Below are positions 61,015 to 64,000 of a stretch of 64,000 nt of DNA, piece after piece. How positions within the stretch are numbered: the first letter of the stretch is position 1; every line of letters starts with the position of its first letter. The DNA is from Isotricha intestinalis (taxonomy: Eukaryota; Ciliophora; Litostomatea; Vestibuliferida; Isotrichidae). Both the position numbers and the translations under genes were made by a program. The DNA is taken from contig JAJJLU010003460.1 in the NCBI GenBank assembly GCA_023807065.1, positions 62,001 to 126,000 of the forward strand, given 5' to 3'. The notes below the pieces were generated by a model. The model was not told the origin of the DNA, made no database searches, and saw nothing but the letters and a program-made list of their open reading frames with translations.

Positions 61015-61134
61015 TTTTTTTATAATTTAATTTTTAGTATTTTTTTTAAATTTTAATTTAAAGATAAATCAAATAATTTAAAAAAGAATAAAAATTTGAG
61101 TTAGGATTTTTTAAAATTAAAAAAGTATATTTTA

Positions 61135-62640
61135 CTAATGTTTTAAATTGTTAGTAAAGAATTGCTCAACTATTTTACTAGCTTCATTAGAAGCTTTATT
61201 ATTAGAATTATAAGTCACAATATTATTATTTTCTTCTTCATTTTCATAATCTTCATTTTCATTTCTTTGACTTAATCGTTTTATTGCAGCATCTTCTAAT
61301 TTTTTCATATTCATATTATTTCCTATTTCATTTACCATTAATTCTTTAGCCATTCCAACAGGTTTAGGAACTTCTTTAATTTCAGTTTCATCTTCTAAAT
61401 ATTCTTCTAAATTTTTTTTACTATTATTTTCAACATTTTCATTTTTTGGAATAATATCATTTTCATTATTATAAATTTGTTCTCTATTATTATTACTATT
61501 ATTATTATAATTTGGATCATAATTATTAATATTATAATTATTATTGATATTTCTATTGTAATTATAATTATAATTATTACCATATAAATTCCTATTATAA
61601 TCATTAAAGATTTTTGGTTTTGGATTATTTTTATTCCTAACATCAAATCTTTGATTATTAAATTCAGTAACAGCTTGATTTTTCTTTTTACTAATTCTTT
61701 GATTATTTGAATTATACATTTTTTTATTAGAAAAATCATCTTCATCATCTAAAAAACTATAAGCTTCTGATTTTACAACTTTCCTATATTTCGAAGGATC
61801 ATTTTCAACATTATTTATTCTAGATTTCTTTTCTTCCATTTTTAATTTTCTTTTTATTGCTTCATCATACATTCTTTTAGAAGCTTCTTCAATATGTTTC
61901 TTAGATGCTTTTTTATTAGGACATAATTTTAATTCTTCTTCTTCTTTTTTTTTGGCAACATCATTTTTTTCTTTTTTCAATCTTTCAATTTTATCATTTA
62001 CTCTATCATTATGCTTTTTAAATCTTTCTTGATAAATTTCTTTCCATTCATTTTCATTATATTTTTTAGTATTAGGAGTAATTAAATCATCTTCTAATTT
62101 ATTTTTCATACTTTCTAAATTTTCTTGTGCTTCAATTCTTCTATTAGCATCTTCAATTAATCTATTAAAAGCTTTTATTCTTTCTTCTTCATCAATTTTA
62201 ATTTTATTTTGTTCTACCAATTTATTAATTCGATCTTCTCTAATTTGCCTTTTATAAATATCAAATTTCATTCTTTCCATAAAATTTTCATCTTTATTTA
62301 TATGTAATTGAGAATAATCTTTCATTAAAGCGTAAGTTAATTGTTGAATATTATGATTCTCATATTTATTTGTAGGAGCATATGAATTTGTTTTTGAAAC
62401 TTTTGATATATTTAAATTTTGACTTGTTTTTATTCTTGACGAATCATTTTTACTTTCTGTAAATCTTGGTCTTGATTGATTTGGATTTGTTGGACTTTGT
62501 AATTGATTATTGTTTATTTTATTTTCTATATTTTGATTTTCTATTTCATTTAAATTTTGATTATTATTTTGATTTTGGTTTAATTGACTTGGTAATATTT
62601 CAGGACTTGGTTCTTCTTCTTCTTCGTTTTTGTTATACAT
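61135..62640 (-). CDS. Charged coiled-coil protein
   Basis: A 501-residue protein. The N-terminal ~100 residues are Gln/Asn/Pro-rich. The centre (about 105-290) is a highly charged helix: MERMKFDIYKRQIREDRINK, KAFNRLIEDANRRIEAQENL and LKLCPNKKASKKHIEEASKR with MYDEAIKRK. The block 'CPNKKASKKHIEEASKRMYDEA' style (short Cys-Pro turn, then a helix) recurs in alveolate axonemal and cortical proteins. The tail has an Asn/Tyr tract (NNYNYNYNRNINNNYN) and a short conserved-looking end. No enzyme motif is present; function unknown. Confidence 0.68.
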   Translation of the reverse strand: MYNKNEEEEEPSPEILPSQLNQNQNNNQNLNEIENQNIENKINNNQLQSPTNPNQSRPRFTESKNDSSRIKTSQNLNISKVSKTNSYAPTNKYENHNIQQLTYALMKDYSQLHINKDENFMERMKFDIYKRQIREDRINKLVEQNKIKIDEEERIKAFNRLIEDANRRIEAQENLESMKNKLEDDLITPNTKKYNENEWKEIYQERFKKHNDRVNDKIERLKKEKNDVAKKKEEEELKLCPNKKASKKHIEEASKRMYDEAIKRKLKMEEKKSRINNVENDPSKYRKVVKSEAYSFLDDEDDFSNKKMYNSNNQRISKKKNQAVTEFNNQRFDVRNKNNPKPKIFNDYNRNLYGNNYNYNYNRNINNNYNINNYDPNYNNNSNNNREQIYNNENDIIPKNENVENNSKKNLEEYLEDETEIKEVPKPVGMAKELMVNEIGNNMNMKKLEDAAIKRLSQRNENEDYENEEENNNIVTYNSNNKASNEASKIVEQFFTNNLKH

Positions 62641-62767
62641 ATTTTATGGTTTTGTTATTTTTTTTATTTTATTTTTTTTAATTTATTTAATGGTTTTTTT
62701 AATTATTTTTTTGAGAAAGAATTTTTATTTTTTTTTCTAATTTATTTAATTGTTTTACATTTTTACA

Positions 62768-63604
62768 ATGGAAGGAAATAATAAGAAAATTATAGAAGAT
62801 AGAATAAAAGACAATCAAAATAGGGATTATTATAAAAATATATATCATATAATTCAAAATCAAATTAAAGATTATGTTATTAATAAATTATTATTAAAAA
62901 TAAATAAGCAAAATAATATAATAAAAGAATTAAGTGAAACAAATGAGATAATAAAGCAGAATTTTCTTTGTTTATTAAAGAAAATATTAATTAATGAAAA
63001 CATTCTAAAAAATAATACTTTATCAACAATGAGACATAGTTCAAGTCCAACAATAAAAGGTTCGGAAACATTTAGATACTTATCTACTGATTATAATACT
63101 TTATATAATCAAAAAATGAAAAATCTAAATCTTGAAAATAATATATCAAAAACTTATAAAAATCTTTTAAATAATGGAAAAAATAGAGTATCTTTTATTT
63201 TAAAGAAAAATATTCGTTTAAATGAAGATATTTTTGTTCATAGACTTAATCATAAAAATAAAAGTGGTTATTTTAATGATAATCAATTAAGTACGTCGTT
63301 AATTACTAATCAATCTCAAAGAATATTACCCACTTATAAAATGTTGAAAAAAAATTCTTCTGAAAGAAATAATAATAATTGTAGTAAAATTACTTTAAAA
63401 GTAAATTCAAATTTATTAACTCCTAACAAAAAACAATCAAATAAAGAACAAAATTATATTCCGAATACTGATGTTAAAAATAAAAAAGAAAAAAAAAAAT
63501 TAAAATTAGAAGAACAAAAAAACTTAGATAAAGGGGATTATAAAATAAAAATTAGAAAAAACACTTATTCACATAGATCTGGATTTATAACTAATAAACT
63601 TTAA
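62768..63604 (+). CDS. Lys/Asn-rich protein of unknown function
   Basis: A 278-residue basic protein. The open frame extends slightly upstream from a TTG at 62750; I start at the ATG 62768 (MEGNNKKIIEDR). The first ~85 residues are helical (YKNIYHIIQNQIKDYVINKL), then Ser/Asn/Lys-rich disorder. No motif is recognised. It is divergent from the coiled-coil gene with a 127-bp gap. Confidence 0.6.
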   Translation: MEGNNKKIIEDRIKDNQNRDYYKNIYHIIQNQIKDYVINKLLLKINKQNNIIKELSETNEIIKQNFLCLLKKILINENILKNNTLSTMRHSSSPTIKGSETFRYLSTDYNTLYNQKMKNLNLENNISKTYKNLLNNGKNRVSFILKKNIRLNEDIFVHRLNHKNKSGYFNDNQLSTSLITNQSQRILPTYKMLKKNSSERNNNNCSKITLKVNSNLLTPNKKQSNKEQNYIPNTDVKNKKEKKKLKLEEQKNLDKGDYKIKIRKNTYSHRSGFITNKL

Positions 63605-63806
63605 ATGATATTTTTAATAAATGTTATTTTACACTTCAATTTGATTATTCAATTTAAAAATATTTATTAAAAAATTTATCATAATTATTAATAAATTATA
63701 TTTTATATATAATAACTAATTTTTTTTTTCTATATATTTAAAATAAAAATTAAAACAAATAAGTTATATAAAATATTTATAATGACAATAAAAAAAAATA
63801 AAAAAA
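63605..63806. promoter_or_regulatory. Gap before the last gene
   Basis: About 200 bp, very AT-rich, holding the 3' end of one gene and the promoter of the next. No specific signal is named. Confidence 0.3.
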
Positions 63807-64000
63807 ATGTTATCAGTAAGTGGAAAAGAATACAATTTAGAAATATTATTTCAATGTCAATTCGAAACTTTGAAAGAAGTTTTAACTGCATTAGCAAGAA
63901 CAAATTTAGAAATGAAAGATGATATTAATTCTCTTCAAAATTTAAATAAAGAAAAAGACAAGAGAATAGATGAACTTGAAAATCAAATAAATTTCATGAA
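63807..64000 (+). CDS. Coiled-coil protein (5' part, cut by right edge)
   Basis: From ATG 63807 an open frame runs to the right edge without a stop (64 complete codons). MLSVSGKEYNLEILFQCQFE followed by TLKEVLTALARTNLEMKDDI is well-ordered helical sequence, then a coiled coil KEKDKRIDELENQINF. An ATG at 63782 is in another frame that soon stops. The protein family is not recognised from this part. Confidence 0.65.
   Translation, partial: MLSVSGKEYNLEILFQCQFETLKEVLTALARTNLEMKDDINSLQNLNKEKDKRIDELENQINFM

Overview
The window is nuclear DNA of a very AT-rich unicellular eukaryote, most likely a ciliate that uses the standard genetic code. The evidence is as follows. Genes are single and compact, on both strands, with many Asn/Lys-rich proteins. 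Nine introns could be placed by reading frame; they are only 22-44 nt long, eight of nine begin GTAA and all end TAG. Many genes are ciliary or basal-body genes: SPAG6/PF16, enkurin, an MNS1-like protein, centrin, a HYLS1-like protein, UNC119 and a kinesin-8. Conserved genes such as GlnRS, SPAG6 and the ribosomal proteins end in TAA, and one gene ends in TGA, so TAA and TGA are real stops. That excludes the common Tetrahymena/Paramecium code. A litostome such as a rumen ciliate would fit, but this is inference and another flagellated AT-rich protist is not excluded.

Layout. 1-5.7 kb: MNS1-like gene (cut by the left edge), a membrane protein with poly-Asn, a DHHC palmitoyltransferase, a Lys-rich gene and a frameshifted nucleoredoxin-like gene. 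5.7-7.0 kb: a graveyard with a decayed membrane protein and a decayed histone H3. 7-16.8 kb: an ABC half-transporter, kinesin-8, a decayed Arp3 relic, and a CAMK-like kinase followed by about 1.6 kb of broken coding sequence that looks like its lost tail, then a U1-type zinc finger gene. 17-29 kb: Mei2-like RNA-binding protein, C2H2 protein, DUF4200-like ciliary coiled-coil protein (with a frameshift), PAP2/G6Pase-like phosphatase, EF-hand protein, long coiled-coil protein and a NOT4-like protein without RING. 29.8-43 kb: a double-FHA protein, Has1/DDX18 helicase, a prenylated Sec14-like protein, small membrane proteins, an F-BAR-like protein, a cyclic-nucleotide-binding protein and a YANK-like AGC kinase. 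44-45 kb: another decayed region. 45.3-64 kb: a dense run of housekeeping and ciliary genes (enkurin, GlnRS, uL22, centrin, ATG4, eL20, HYLS1-like, SPAG6, UNC119, a second Mei2-like protein, GBP-type GTPase) and several coiled-coil genes.

The genes do not form operons. The common themes are cilium structure (axoneme central pair, microtubule inner proteins, basal body, lipidated cargo transport), membrane lipidation and trafficking (DHHC, UNC119, Sec14-CaaX, F-BAR, ATG4, GBP) and Ca2+/cyclic nucleotide/kinase signalling. The most unusual features are the decayed copies of highly conserved genes in the gaps, two single-base frame breaks in otherwise coherent genes, and a local 50% GC island inside the enkurin gene.
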